Origin: CAZGDV01 sp964524995
GTDB lineage: Bacteria; Chloroflexota; Dehalococcoidia; SZUA-161
Direction: 5' to 3'
Length of the DNA stretch: 64,000 nt
Assembly (NCBI GenBank): GCA_964524995.1
Contig: CAZGDV010000003.1
Coordinates: 1-64,000 of the forward strand
Below, piece by piece: positions 42,846-51,972 of this stretch. Below the pieces are notes generated by a model. The model saw nothing but the letters and a program-made list of their open reading frames with translations, made no database searches and was not told the DNA's origin. Position 1 is the first letter of the stretch. Each line of letters begins with the position of its first letter. The position numbers and the translations under genes were made by a program.

Positions 42846-43526
42846 ATGGCACGGAGAGGCGGTTTCTGGGACTACCTTGTGCTCGGGGCCAGCTTCATTC
42901 TCATGATAGCTGCTCTCGGCCTTGTTTTCCTGTATGTTCCCACCGAAGAGACCATGGGGGTAGTGCAGCGCATATTCTACTTCCATGTGCCCTTGGCGTG
43001 GATCGGATTCCTGGCCTTCTTCGTTGTCTTCCTCGGTAGCGTGGCATACCTCTGGAAACGCAACATCGCTTGGGACAACATCGCCCGTTCCTCCGCCGAG
43101 GTCGGTATAGTCTGCATAACGCTCGTCTTGATCACCGGGCCGATCTGGGCCAAGCCGGTCTGGGGAGCCTGGTGGACGTGGGACGCGAGGCTGACGGCAA
43201 GTGTGGTCCTGTGGCTCACTTACATCGCCTACATACTGGTGCGGAGCCTGACTTTGGAGGAATCGAGGGGGGCTCGGTTCGCTTCTGTGTTGGGCATCGT
43301 CGGTTTCATCAATGTGCCCATTGTTTTTCTCGCGGTGCATCTGTGGCGGACGCAGCACCCGACTACACTCGTCTTGAAAGGTGACCTGCCACCGACGATG
43401 CTCTCGGCCCTGCTCGTCAGCATAGCGGCGTTCACCCTGCTCTACGTGGCGCTGCTGATGCGGAGCGTATCGCTGAGAAAGCTCGAGTTCGAGATTAAGC
43501 GATTGAAAGAGCTCGTCTCCGATTGA
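42846..43526 (+). CDS. ccmC: Cytochrome c maturation heme delivery protein CcmC
   Basis: Six-helix WWD-family protein that loads heme onto CcmE. The WWD motif reads WGAWWTWDARLTASVVLWLTYIAY; the flanking His residues are in IFYFHVPLAWIGF and FLAVHLWRTQHP. Starts at TTG 42822 and ATG 42831 are also in frame; GGAGG 8 bases before the ATG at 42846 favours that one. It is followed by ccmD after 13 bases. Confidence 0.92.
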   Translation: MARRGGFWDYLVLGASFILMIAALGLVFLYVPTEETMGVVQRIFYFHVPLAWIGFLAFFVVFLGSVAYLWKRNIAWDNIARSSAEVGIVCITLVLITGPIWAKPVWGAWWTWDARLTASVVLWLTYIAYILVRSLTLEESRGARFASVLGIVGFINVPIVFLAVHLWRTQHPTTLVLKGDLPPTMLSALLVSIAAFTLLYVALLMRSVSLRKLEFEIKRLKELVSD

Positions 43527-43539
43527 GGAGGTAATACAA

Positions 43540-43689
43540 ATGGACGACCTGGGCTACGTGTTCGCGGCCTATTCGATCATCTGGGCAATCATGTTCCTCT
43601 TCGTGTTGTCCCTCTACTGGAAGGAAAGGAGACTGCGGCGTGACGTCGACCGGCTCCGCGCCTTGCTCGACGAAGACAAGCGTGACTGA
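43540..43689 (+). CDS. ccmD: Small heme exporter protein CcmD
   Basis: A 49-residue ORF: MDDLGYVFAAYSIIWAIMF, then one hydrophobic helix and a charged, Arg/Lys-rich tail (WKERRLRRDVDRLRALLDEDKRD). Size, single helix with basic cytoplasmic tail, and place immediately after ccmC match CcmD, which holds CcmC and CcmE together with CcmAB. GAGGAGG lies 7 bases before the ATG. No ccmG or ccmH follows. Confidence 0.85.
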   Translation: MDDLGYVFAAYSIIWAIMFLFVLSLYWKERRLRRDVDRLRALLDEDKRD

Positions 43690-43826
43690 CCAGGGACGTC
43701 GGGTACCAACCGGCGGGGGCTCCGGGTCAGGACACTGTCGCATCCTACGGAGTATGGCAGATACCCACCGGAAATGGGTAGTACAACCGATGCTGGGGTT
43801 ATAGCCCAAATGGTAAAAAGATAACT

Positions 43827-43854
43827 GGTACTATGGTGTTTCCACCGCAGTACC
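43827..43854 (+). other. Nested hairpin in the leader of the second hexaheme gene
   Basis: GGTACT at-GGTG-TTTC-CACC-gc AGTACC forms a 6 + 4 base-pair stem-loop about 105 bases before the GTG at 43960. Smaller hairpins (ACCCA/TGGGT near 43763, TGGG/CCCA near 43795) precede it. There is no U run, so it is not an ordinary terminator; a regulatory or mRNA-stabilising leader is possible. Confidence 0.4.
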
Positions 43855-43959
43855 GAATCACAAACAGTCAAGAGGAACTACGTAGGCAGGTCGAGCCAAG
43901 GCGGGATGAGGAGACTAGGACAGGGACGGAGTTCCGAGCGAGAAAGGAGCAGGTAACGA

Positions 43960-44985
43960 GTGAAAGGTAAGGCGAGAATACTGATTGGCTTGGCGGCGGC
44001 AGCGCTGATAGTGCTGGCAATGGGCGTGCCCGCGCTGGCGGACAACGACCTGCACGATAAGGACAATTTCCTGGCGGAGGCCGACTCGTGCGCCGGGTGC
44101 CACAGGGCTCACACTGCCCAGGCTGCCAAGCTGCTAACCGTCGGTCCCAACCAGGACGATTTCTGCTTCAGCTGCCATGATGGCACTGGTGCGGAGACCA
44201 ACGTGGTTGACGGCGCGCTGGTGGCCGGCACATCCTATGGCGTCGGCAACGACACCGACGGCAATCCCCTGCGTGGCGGCGGGTTCGTCAACGCAATGAT
44301 GGACCCCAACCACGATGGTAATGTCACCAGCGCATCGGTAACTTCCACTCATGCCGCGGACGGCGTGGGTGCAGGCAACGACACGATCTGGGGCAGCGGC
44401 ACGATCAACGCCTCAGCCGATGTCGGAGTCACAGTCAACCTGGCGTGCGGTGACTGCCATAACCCCCATGGCAACGGCAACTACCGTATCCTCCGGGGTA
44501 ACCCCGATGGTATGGAGAACGAGGGCACTACGCCAGCCGTAGACGTTACCGATCAGAGCCCCGTTGTGTACGAAGTGACGCATGTCGACAACACCGTCGG
44601 CAACAACACCTATTGGGCTCGCGACATGGCCGATTACTCCTCACCTACCACCAACGAGATCGGCGAGTGGTGCGGCCAGTGTCACACCAGGTACTGGGTG
44701 GCAAGCGGATCAGGTCACACCGACTCCACAGATGCCATCTTCGCCTACAGGCACATGACGGATGGCCTCAGTGGCAGCTGTCTCGTTTGCCACGTGGCCC
44801 ACGGAACTTCGGCCACGATGGGGACGTATTCTGGTGCTGTTAACCTGCCGGGTGGTACACCGGGGACGGGCGGTGGCGGTGCCAGTGACAGTCGGCTCCT
44901 CACGGGTAACAGCCGTACTGTCTGCACCGATCCCACATCCTGTCACGGTACCGGCAGCGGAACCTGGGATCTGACCGCTGACTAG
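43960..44985 (+). CDS. Hexaheme cytochrome c, OmcS-like core only
   Basis: A 341-residue secreted cytochrome encoded right after the ccm operon. A Sec signal ends GVPALADN. The core order is CAGCHRAHTAQAAKLL, CFSCHDGTGAETNV, CGDCHNPHGNGNYRILRGNPDG, EWCGQCHTRY, CLVCHVAHGTSATMG, and a last motif with five residues between the Cys pair, CTDPTSCH, ending in DLTAD. Other paralogues have CXXCH or CX3CH at this last position. It starts with GTG and GAAAGGAG about 12 bases upstream. Because it travels with ccm it may be the main client of the system. Filament formation is inference. Confidence 0.88.
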   Translation: MKGKARILIGLAAAALIVLAMGVPALADNDLHDKDNFLAEADSCAGCHRAHTAQAAKLLTVGPNQDDFCFSCHDGTGAETNVVDGALVAGTSYGVGNDTDGNPLRGGGFVNAMMDPNHDGNVTSASVTSTHAADGVGAGNDTIWGSGTINASADVGVTVNLACGDCHNPHGNGNYRILRGNPDGMENEGTTPAVDVTDQSPVVYEVTHVDNTVGNNTYWARDMADYSSPTTNEIGEWCGQCHTRYWVASGSGHTDSTDAIFAYRHMTDGLSGSCLVCHVAHGTSATMGTYSGAVNLPGGTPGTGGGGASDSRLLTGNSRTVCTDPTSCHGTGSGTWDLTAD

Positions 44986-45017
44986 CGAACGCCTCGCGAC
45001 AGCAGTCGTGAATGATC

Positions 45018-45054
45018 AGAGGGCTGGGGCTCGAAGCCCCAGCCCTCTCTTTAT
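45018..45054. terminator. Bidirectional terminator between hexaheme gene and response regulator
   Basis: A 14-base-pair perfect stem AGAGGGCTGGGGCT / AGCCCCAGCCCTCT with loop CGA is followed by CTTTAT on the plus strand. It separates the convergent genes ending at 44985 and 45103. Confidence 0.85.
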
Positions 45055-45102
45055 ATCCAATACCGGTTCACGAGGATGGCACCGAGCGGCCGCCCGGCAC
45101 AT

Positions 45103-45762
45103 CTACTCCGTTGTGTCCACCAAGCCCTTGCTTATGGCATACCTTACGAGTTCAGTGCGGTTGCGGAGCTCCAGCTTTGACATCATGCTCGCCCTATGCT
45201 TCTCGACGGTCCTCACGCTCAGGAAGAGCTCGGTCGCCATCTCTCGATTGGTTCTTCCTTGAGCGGCGAGCCGCAGCACCTCCCTCTCGCGGTCAGTCAG
45301 CAGGTTGTACTTGTCGTTCTCCTGCTTCGTGGTAGAGGCCTGCAGGTAGCCGCTGAGCAGTGACTTCGTTACCAAGGGCGACAGGTAGACGTTGTCCTGG
45401 TGGACCTCCCTGATCGCAGTCAGCAGTTCCCCGGGCTCGGCATCCTTGAGAACATACCCCGAGGCACCGGCCTGGAGCATGGGGAAGAAGTACTCCTCGC
45501 TCTCATGCATCGTCAGTGCGAGCACCTTGGCCTCAGGCAGGGCCTTTCTGATCCGGGAGGTCGCTTCCAACCCGTCAGAGCCCGGCATCGACACGTCCAT
45601 CAGTATCACATCCGGTTTCAGGTCGACGGCCCTGTCCACGGCATCCACGCCATTGCTGGCCTCGCCAACGGCTTCCATATCAGCCTCCGCGTCCAACAGT
45701 GCCTTCAGTCCGGCACGGATCAGAGCATGATCATCTACAATTAGAACCCGGATGCTACCCAT
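45103..45762 (-). CDS. NarL/LuxR-family response regulator
   Basis: Receiver domain (residues 1-120) with the phospho-acceptor Asp in DVILMDVSMPG, then a LuxR-type HTH (LTDREREVLRLAAQGRTNREMATELFLSVRTVEKHR). It is paired with the histidine kinase immediately upstream: the ATG at 45762 overlaps the kinase stop (TGATG). It probably controls cytochrome or respiratory genes around it. Length 219 residues. Confidence 0.93.
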   Translation of the reverse strand: MGSIRVLIVDDHALIRAGLKALLDAEADMEAVGEASNGVDAVDRAVDLKPDVILMDVSMPGSDGLEATSRIRKALPEAKVLALTMHESEEYFFPMLQAGASGYVLKDAEPGELLTAIREVHQDNVYLSPLVTKSLLSGYLQASTTKQENDKYNLLTDREREVLRLAAQGRTNREMATELFLSVRTVEKHRASMMSKLELRNRTELVRYAISKGLVDTTE

Positions 45763-48650
45763 CAACTATCTCCGTCCTTCAGCGGTATTTGCACACTAAT
45801 GGTGGTGCCAATATCCGGCCCCGACGTCACTTCCAGAGAGCCCGAGAGGAGAATCACCCTCTCCTGCATGCCGCGCAGCCCCCAGCCTCGATCCACCGCC
45901 GGGTTGTTGAAGACCTGCTCGGGAGCGAACCCCTTCCCATTGTCGGAGATGGTCAGCGAGAGGAAACCGTTGTTGGCGCTCAGCGCCACACGAACCTTTG
46001 TGGCCTCGGAGTGCCTGATTATATTCGTGAACGCCTCCTGGGCCACCCGGAAGACGGTCACTTCTATCTCGGTCGGCAGGCGTTGCTTCAAGACGCCGTC
46101 GAGCTCGATGTCCGTCTCGATGTTCGCCGTCTCCAGGTTGTTCTTGGCGTACCATCTGATGGCAGGTATCAGGCCAAGGTCGTCCAGCACAGCCGGTCGC
46201 AGCTCTACTATGATCTTCCTGATCTCCGAGAGGACTTCTCGGGCAAGCTTGTTCGTCTCGAGAAACCGGGCCTGTTCCTCCTTCATGTGCTCGGGCAGGG
46301 ATGCCGCTGCCATGGAGGTGCTCATCATCAGTGCTGTTATGGCTTGACCCGCTTCGTCGTGAAGCTCCCGCGCGATCCGCTTCCTCTCCTCCTCCTGGGC
46401 CGTTATGAGCTTTCTGAGGAGTTCCCCGCGCCGTCTCTCCCTTCTCTGCACCTCCTGATAAAGCCTGTCGTTCTCGATCCCTGCTACTATCTGATCGGCG
46501 AGCGTCTGCCCCAGCGGGATGTCAAGCGTCTGGAGATCCGGCAGATTGAAGAAGCACAGGATACCCGCTATAGTACCTCCCAGAACCAAAGGCGCGAACA
46601 TCAGGCTCTTCGGCCTGGTCAGACGCGGTCTGGATGCCTGGAGAACCTCACTGTTCTCAGGGCGCAGCGAGGTCGAGAGCTGCTGCAATTCTTCGGCAGT
46701 GGTGAGCACACCGGCCGTGGTACTGAGCGCGGCGAGGCCGGCCACCCACTCGTCGTGGTTGAGTCTTATGCTCCGAAGCTTCTCGAAGTCGCAGCCGTAG
46801 CTAGCCTCGGGAATGTACTGTCCAGATTCGGCCTCTTGCAGGAAGATGACTCCTGTCGTACCGGGCACAGTCTCCCCTATCGTGCGCATGACATCCTGAA
46901 GCTTCGATTGAAGAGTGTTCGTTGAACCTATTATCTGTGCGCATTTGACCAGCGTTGACAGGCCCGCATTGTTGCGCAGCAGCCTGTCCTCCTTACCGGA
47001 GAGGAGGAACATCATGTTGTTGAAGTTCTCGCCGATCGCCGTGATCTCATCACGTGCGCAGCTCTTCAGGTAGACGGGGCAGTTCTCCTGGAAGACCGGA
47101 CATACCTGCTCCTCCGAGTCATCAGAGGCTTCCGACAAGGCAAACACTCCGGCTACCTGCCAACACCTCAGGTTCTCTGAACCATACGCCGGGCAGTCGG
47201 TGTTGTCGCATTCCTTCTCGACCCAGCACTTGACCAGATGGGGATTCTCGAACCTGGCCTCGAAGCCACTCTCGATCGCCATGTTCAGCAGATGGTGGAT
47301 CTCGGAGCTGGCTTCGCGGAGCCTGCGTGCCGTCAAGGCATTGTCAATCCCTATGCCGATCTCGTCACTTACCGCGGAGAACAAGCGAAGTGCCTCGGGT
47401 GCCATATTGGCCACACCAGCCCCATACAGTACAATGGCCCCCAGCATCTGGCCCTTGGATAATAGCGGAGCCACCGCGTACGCTTTCGTCTGGCCGTTCG
47501 GCTCGGGCTTCGTTGGACTTGGTGTATCGGCAACCAGCTCACCGACCACCATGGTAGTGCGTGACTCCGTCACCTTCCTTACGACGTCTGCCTCGACCGG
47601 AATCGCGGACACGATCCGGGGATCACCACGCACGAGCTCGTGCTTCGCGGCGATCTCGAGTCGTTCTCCAAGCCCATCCAACAGGTAGGCAGCTCCTCCC
47701 TCGGTATCCAGAATCGTGACCAGTTTCTCCAAGACATCCTTCAGGATTGTGTCCGGGTCGAGCGAGTGGCTCACTGCCCTGCTCACCTCGCTGAAGGCCG
47801 ACAACTCCTTGGTGCGGCGCTGTACGCGCTCGTTCAGTTCGACATTCCAGAGTTCGAGTTCGCGTCTTGATTGCTCCAGTTCCTGTGTTCTCTGCTCAAT
47901 CTTCACCGCCATCTCATTGAAGGCGCTGCCTAGTATCCCGATCTCGTCGCCGCTCACGTCTGTGACGCGAGTCTTATACATGCCATGCGAGATGTCCAGC
48001 GCCGACGCCGAAAGCCGGCTGAGTCGGCCCAGCACCGTGCGCCGGAGCACCAGCGAGAGACTGCCACCCATGACGAGGAACGCAACACCGGCTGATATGC
48101 CAATGAGGGTATTCTGCCTTTGGAGCTGGTCGTCCAACGTTGACATGTCCAGGCCGATGCCGATCGCCCCGAGTATCTCTATGTCAGAAGAGTGGCAGCT
48201 GGAGCACTCGGGGGAGTTGAGTATGGGCGTGATCGTGTATAGCTCACGCTGGCCACCCGCCGACACTATCGCCGTCGTAACCTCTTGCGCGGCCAGAGCA
48301 TCAGCAAGGCTGCCCCTGATCTGAGGATGGTGTGGTTGAAGACCGCCAGCCGACGCGTAGAGGGCTTCGTCCGTGGAGTACACGGTCACGCTGTTCACGA
48401 TCCATTCCCCGTCTTCACCCTCATCGCCGGCGGCCACACGCTCGACACCTCGCTTGATGTACTCCAGTCCGCCGAGAAGCATGTCCTGCTCGATCGAAGT
48501 CAGCATTGCGGTGTTGAGAGCGGCGGATGACTGGTTGAACTGCTCGAGGGTGGTCTCGCGCTGGAAACGCAACATCACAGACGCCATTATCGAAGCGAAG
48601 ATGATCATCATCGCGATTATCAAGATCGGCAGCTTGAGATGGAGACTCAT
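45762..48650 (-). CDS. HisKA_3 sensor kinase with periplasmic CXXCH heme motif, two GAF regions and a Cys-rich segment
   Basis: Order from the ATG at 48650 (a GTG lies 12 bases earlier): membrane helix; periplasmic domain of about 145 residues holding one heme c motif, CSSCH near residue 150; second helix; HAMP; coiled coil; GAF-like domain (about 290-450); Cys-rich segment with CWVEKECDNTDCPAYG and CPVFQENCPVYLKSC (about 475-530); second GAF-like domain; HisKA_3 with the phospho-His in IARELHDEAGQAI; HATPase with DNGKGF and GWGLRGMQER. The NarX-like kinase core fits the adjacent NarL-type regulator. Covalent heme outside and a Cys cluster inside suggest redox or gas sensing at two sites. Confidence 0.88.
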   Translation of the reverse strand: MSLHLKLPILIIAMMIIFASIMASVMLRFQRETTLEQFNQSSAALNTAMLTSIEQDMLLGGLEYIKRGVERVAAGDEGEDGEWIVNSVTVYSTDEALYASAGGLQPHHPQIRGSLADALAAQEVTTAIVSAGGQRELYTITPILNSPECSSCHSSDIEILGAIGIGLDMSTLDDQLQRQNTLIGISAGVAFLVMGGSLSLVLRRTVLGRLSRLSASALDISHGMYKTRVTDVSGDEIGILGSAFNEMAVKIEQRTQELEQSRRELELWNVELNERVQRRTKELSAFSEVSRAVSHSLDPDTILKDVLEKLVTILDTEGGAAYLLDGLGERLEIAAKHELVRGDPRIVSAIPVEADVVRKVTESRTTMVVGELVADTPSPTKPEPNGQTKAYAVAPLLSKGQMLGAIVLYGAGVANMAPEALRLFSAVSDEIGIGIDNALTARRLREASSEIHHLLNMAIESGFEARFENPHLVKCWVEKECDNTDCPAYGSENLRCWQVAGVFALSEASDDSEEQVCPVFQENCPVYLKSCARDEITAIGENFNNMMFLLSGKEDRLLRNNAGLSTLVKCAQIIGSTNTLQSKLQDVMRTIGETVPGTTGVIFLQEAESGQYIPEASYGCDFEKLRSIRLNHDEWVAGLAALSTTAGVLTTAEELQQLSTSLRPENSEVLQASRPRLTRPKSLMFAPLVLGGTIAGILCFFNLPDLQTLDIPLGQTLADQIVAGIENDRLYQEVQRRERRRGELLRKLITAQEEERKRIARELHDEAGQAITALMMSTSMAAASLPEHMKEEQARFLETNKLAREVLSEIRKIIVELRPAVLDDLGLIPAIRWYAKNNLETANIETDIELDGVLKQRLPTEIEVTVFRVAQEAFTNIIRHSEATKVRVALSANNGFLSLTISDNGKGFAPEQVFNNPAVDRGWGLRGMQERVILLSGSLEVTSGPDIGTTISVQIPLKDGDS

Positions 48651-48707
48651 GATTCCAGCCACGCCGGGTAGTTATTGTGGATGGGACTGCAAGCGCCCAT
48701 CCCGGTC

Positions 48708-50153
48708 TCACTTCCGAAGAGGTGTGCCGCACTCCGGACAGTAACGAAACGATCCGGCCACCTTGGCCCCGCACTCAGTACAGTACCGCTGCTCGGGCAG
48801 GCGTCGTTTGGCAGGGCTGGGTTGAGCGGTCAACTCAGCATCCATCCGGCGCTTTCGCACAACCCAGTATGCCGCCACGCCGCACAGTAGGCAAACGCCG
48901 GCGATACCTCCACCCACGTACGGCCAACCGGCGAAAGATGACTCCTCGATAGCAAGCGAAGGGAGTGGATCGGATTTCGTATACTCGATGTCGAATCGCA
49001 GGCTGTCGCTCGCGCTCAACGCCGTGTAGGCATACAGAAGCTCTCTGAAACCGTTCTCATAGTCCTCGGCTGTCATAGATGATTCAACATAGGGCATCAC
49101 CCTGAAGTCGGAGGACTTCCTTGGCTGCTGGACATGCACCAGCAGACCGTCTATTGGCAGCAGGGTTATGAACTCGCTGGTGACCAGCTTGTCAACGTCG
49201 CCCTCTATGGCTTCGAGGTAGTACTCTACGCGAAACGTGCTCGTGGTGATCTCGTAGCTGATCACGTCCCATCCTGTGACATCCGATGGCGTCCTCTCGG
49301 GGGGGCCACCTGCGTACTTGAGGTCTGCGTCTATCGAACCCGCCGAGAACATCTGAGCCCCCTCGGGCACCAGGAACTCGATAGGCGCGGGAGGCGCGAC
49401 CCCCACGACCTCACCCACCATCATCACCAGCAGTCGTGGGTCATCGTATTCCGGATACAGCCACAGGTCCACGTTCTGCAGGCCGGCTATGATCTTCAGT
49501 GACGGATAGGGGTTTGTCTTGACATAAGATATGCTAAGAACCAGCGACTGATTCGCTTCCAGGCTAGCGTAGTCGAGAACCTCGACGGTCATGCCATAGC
49601 TGTCCGTCTCCTGAATTGACTCAAGGGACGCGAGGCTCGGCTCCACGTGGAAGTCAGTGGCCGTACGTGGCTGCTGAATATAGATGCGCAGTCCATCGAC
49701 GGGATAGAGCGGTATGAACTCGGACACAATAGACTTGGTCGCGCCCGCCGGAATGACATCGTGGTAGTACTCGACTCGGAAGATGGACGTGGTGACATCG
49801 TAGGTGATCACGTCCCAACCATCCAGTGTCGAGGCCGTACGATCGGGAGGCCCACCTGTGTATTGACCTGCCGAGTCAATCGAGCCAGCCGAGTATATCT
49901 CTGCGTCCTCCGGCACCAGGAAGCTCATTGTAGTGGTAGGGGAGGTGCCCACGACCTGCCCCTCCAGCATGACAAGTAAACGGCTATCGTCGTACTCGGG
50001 GTACAGCCAGAGGTTCGCGTCTCGCACGGTGATGGACTCTGTCTGAGCCTCTGTTAGACTGGGGAAGAGCAGGCAAGCCAGAAGAAGGAACAGAGCAACT
50101 AGCAGACTAATACTGCCAAACCTGGACCCGGTTATTCTCACGATCTGTGACAT
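48708..50153 (-). CDS. Membrane protein with duplicated extracytoplasmic domain and C-terminal zinc ribbon
   Basis: After a signal peptide come two tandem repeats of about 190 residues. Both begin with a sequence like DLWLYPEYDDPRLLVMM, contain FLVPEGAQMFSAGSID and end with a DFRV-like strand. A membrane helix follows (near 415-435), then a cytoplasmic zinc ribbon (CTECGAKVAGSFRYCPECG). I do not recognise the repeated domain; it looks like a beta-sandwich. The ATG lies 47 bases inside the preceding FecR-NHL gene with GGAGGG 5 bases upstream, so the two are translationally linked. The zinc ribbon echoes the one in the ccm-cluster gene at 39768. Confidence 0.65.
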   Translation of the reverse strand: MSQIVRITGSRFGSISLLVALFLLLACLLFPSLTEAQTESITVRDANLWLYPEYDDSRLLVMLEGQVVGTSPTTTMSFLVPEDAEIYSAGSIDSAGQYTGGPPDRTASTLDGWDVITYDVTTSIFRVEYYHDVIPAGATKSIVSEFIPLYPVDGLRIYIQQPRTATDFHVEPSLASLESIQETDSYGMTVEVLDYASLEANQSLVLSISYVKTNPYPSLKIIAGLQNVDLWLYPEYDDPRLLVMMVGEVVGVAPPAPIEFLVPEGAQMFSAGSIDADLKYAGGPPERTPSDVTGWDVISYEITTSTFRVEYYLEAIEGDVDKLVTSEFITLLPIDGLLVHVQQPRKSSDFRVMPYVESSMTAEDYENGFRELLYAYTALSASDSLRFDIEYTKSDPLPSLAIEESSFAGWPYVGGGIAGVCLLCGVAAYWVVRKRRMDAELTAQPSPAKRRLPEQRYCTECGAKVAGSFRYCPECGTPLRK

Positions 50154-51969
50154 AGACCCTCCCGGCGCTGTCCAAGGCTATCCCATTGGGGTAGTTGAAC
50201 TCACCGGCCCCCATACCTTGCCCACCGAAGGTGAAGAGCCGTTGAAGGCTCTCCCCGGCCTGAAAAACGATCACACTGTGCCCGAAAACATCGACGACGT
50301 GCAGCAGGTCTCGCTCGTCTACGGCCAGTCCCCTCGGCAAGCCGGCGTCTATCGCTCTCGGGTTACTGCCGTCCTGGTCGAATACCTTGAGGGCAAAGTT
50401 GTTGCTGTCCGCAACGTAGATGTTGCCCAGACTATCGACCGCAATTCCATTCGGGAAAGAGAACTCATCGACGCCCTCGCCCTTCTTTCCAAACTCTAGT
50501 CTAACATGTCCGGCGTAATCGAACACCATCACGCGGTGCTGGCCGCTGGTCAACTCGGTGATGTACAGGTCGTCCCAGTTGCTGGTGCGATCGTCGAACG
50601 TCATTGCCATTGGGGACCAGATATCACCGAACTCATCCGGAGACAGCCTCTCCACATGAGCACCGCTGTAGTCATAAACGTCGATGCAGGACCGCGTGCG
50701 ATCGGAGACAAATATCCTGCCGGTAGTCCTATGTACACCAACATACACCGGCGATCGCGACGCGACGTTCTTGGAGTCCGTAGGCACGAGGGTGGCCAAG
50801 TGTGTCCCATCCCTGTCGAAGACGTGCACTCCGCGCTCGCCTCCGCTCTCTGCAACATATATGAACTCGCCGTCGGGATGTACGGCCACGCCCAGTGGCT
50901 TGTCCACACCGTATATCGAGAACTGGTACTCCGGCGCGTCAACAGGCCCCCGACCTTCTCCTGAATCCTCTGATTCCATGGCGGGCACAGCTGGGATGGC
51001 CAGCACTAACGACTTCACCACGGCGAAGTCAACTGTCGCCAGTACATCGTCGATGACCACGGAGCCGAGATGGCCGACATCCGCAGGCTCACGCTGGGAC
51101 AGGCCGATACCCGATGGCAAAAGCGCCTCGGAGATGCGATACGACGCCGATCCCGTATCGGGGTCCGAATTCAGCAACTCCGTTCCGCTCACGTCAACTA
51201 CCTCATGCCCGGAGTCGGCTGCTGCCCTCAAGAGGTCCGTTGCCACCTTTCGTAGTTCATCCGCTAGGCCGGAAGGCTCTCCGTTCGTTATGTCCTGCGG
51301 GAGAGGTGGTACCACCAGTGACGTACCACCGGAAATCGGGACCATTGCTACGACGAGATGACCCTCGGTATCGACTGCCAGGCCCGATACGATCGTAGAG
51401 CCATCGCCGTCGCGCCAGTTTATGTACTCGCCCGTGTCGGCGTCGGTGGCCAGCACGGTGTCACGACCGTGAATCGCCCCCGTCGGCGTCCTTACAACGA
51501 ATGTCGTTACCTCTTGTCCTATCTGGGAAGTCGCGCGTCCTGACACGAGTCTTGTCTCGACCCTCACCCGATCCGCGCCGATGATCTTCGATATCTTCTG
51601 CGACTGGACCAACTGCAGTTGGCCGGAACCCTGGAGCAGAGTTCTGCTCCCATCGAAATAGTGGATAATCGCAGCGCTTCCCTCGCCCACCCATAGCCAA
51701 TCTCCGTCATGGAGCTCCATCCCGGTGCTCGCCGCGATCCATGTGCTCTCACTCTCCGCCGTCTGCACCCGCACGTCCCCGGACCTGGCTTCAAGTAGGC
51801 CGACTTCGCTGGACGTGCTCTCGTACCCGAACAGCACCGCCAGCAGGGCCACAATGCAGGCCAGGAAGATGACGACGACTACTAACACGCGGCGCTTTCG
51901 CTCGCGTGAATCACGAGTGTCGGAAGGAGGATGGTACATACGATCGCGCAAGCCTGGTATTCGTGGCAT
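50107..51969 (-). CDS. FecR-domain and NHL-repeat membrane protein
   Basis: A short basic cytoplasmic N terminus and one membrane helix (VLVVVVIFLACIVALLAVLFGY) place the rest outside. Residues about 60-170 are FecR-like (EARSGDVRV, GMELHDGDWLWVGEGSAAIIHYFDGSRTLL, VVRTPTGAIHGRDTVLATD). A middle region is unassigned. Residues about 350-620 are NHL/beta-propeller repeats (GVAVHPDGEFIYVAES, PNGIAVDSLGNIYVADS, PNGIALDSAGRVYVTDRENNRVQVW). GGGAG before the ATG and the 3-base gap to the upstream TPR gene indicate an operon. The role may be surface scaffold or partner binding; unknown. Confidence 0.75.
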   Translation of the reverse strand: MPRIPGLRDRMYHPPSDTRDSRERKRRVLVVVVIFLACIVALLAVLFGYESTSSEVGLLEARSGDVRVQTAESESTWIAASTGMELHDGDWLWVGEGSAAIIHYFDGSRTLLQGSGQLQLVQSQKISKIIGADRVRVETRLVSGRATSQIGQEVTTFVVRTPTGAIHGRDTVLATDADTGEYINWRDGDGSTIVSGLAVDTEGHLVVAMVPISGGTSLVVPPLPQDITNGEPSGLADELRKVATDLLRAAADSGHEVVDVSGTELLNSDPDTGSASYRISEALLPSGIGLSQREPADVGHLGSVVIDDVLATVDFAVVKSLVLAIPAVPAMESEDSGEGRGPVDAPEYQFSIYGVDKPLGVAVHPDGEFIYVAESGGERGVHVFDRDGTHLATLVPTDSKNVASRSPVYVGVHRTTGRIFVSDRTRSCIDVYDYSGAHVERLSPDEFGDIWSPMAMTFDDRTSNWDDLYITELTSGQHRVMVFDYAGHVRLEFGKKGEGVDEFSFPNGIAVDSLGNIYVADSNNFALKVFDQDGSNPRAIDAGLPRGLAVDERDLLHVVDVFGHSVIVFQAGESLQRLFTFGGQGMGAGEFNYPNGIALDSAGRVYVTDRENNRVQVWQY

Positions 51970-51972
51970 CGG

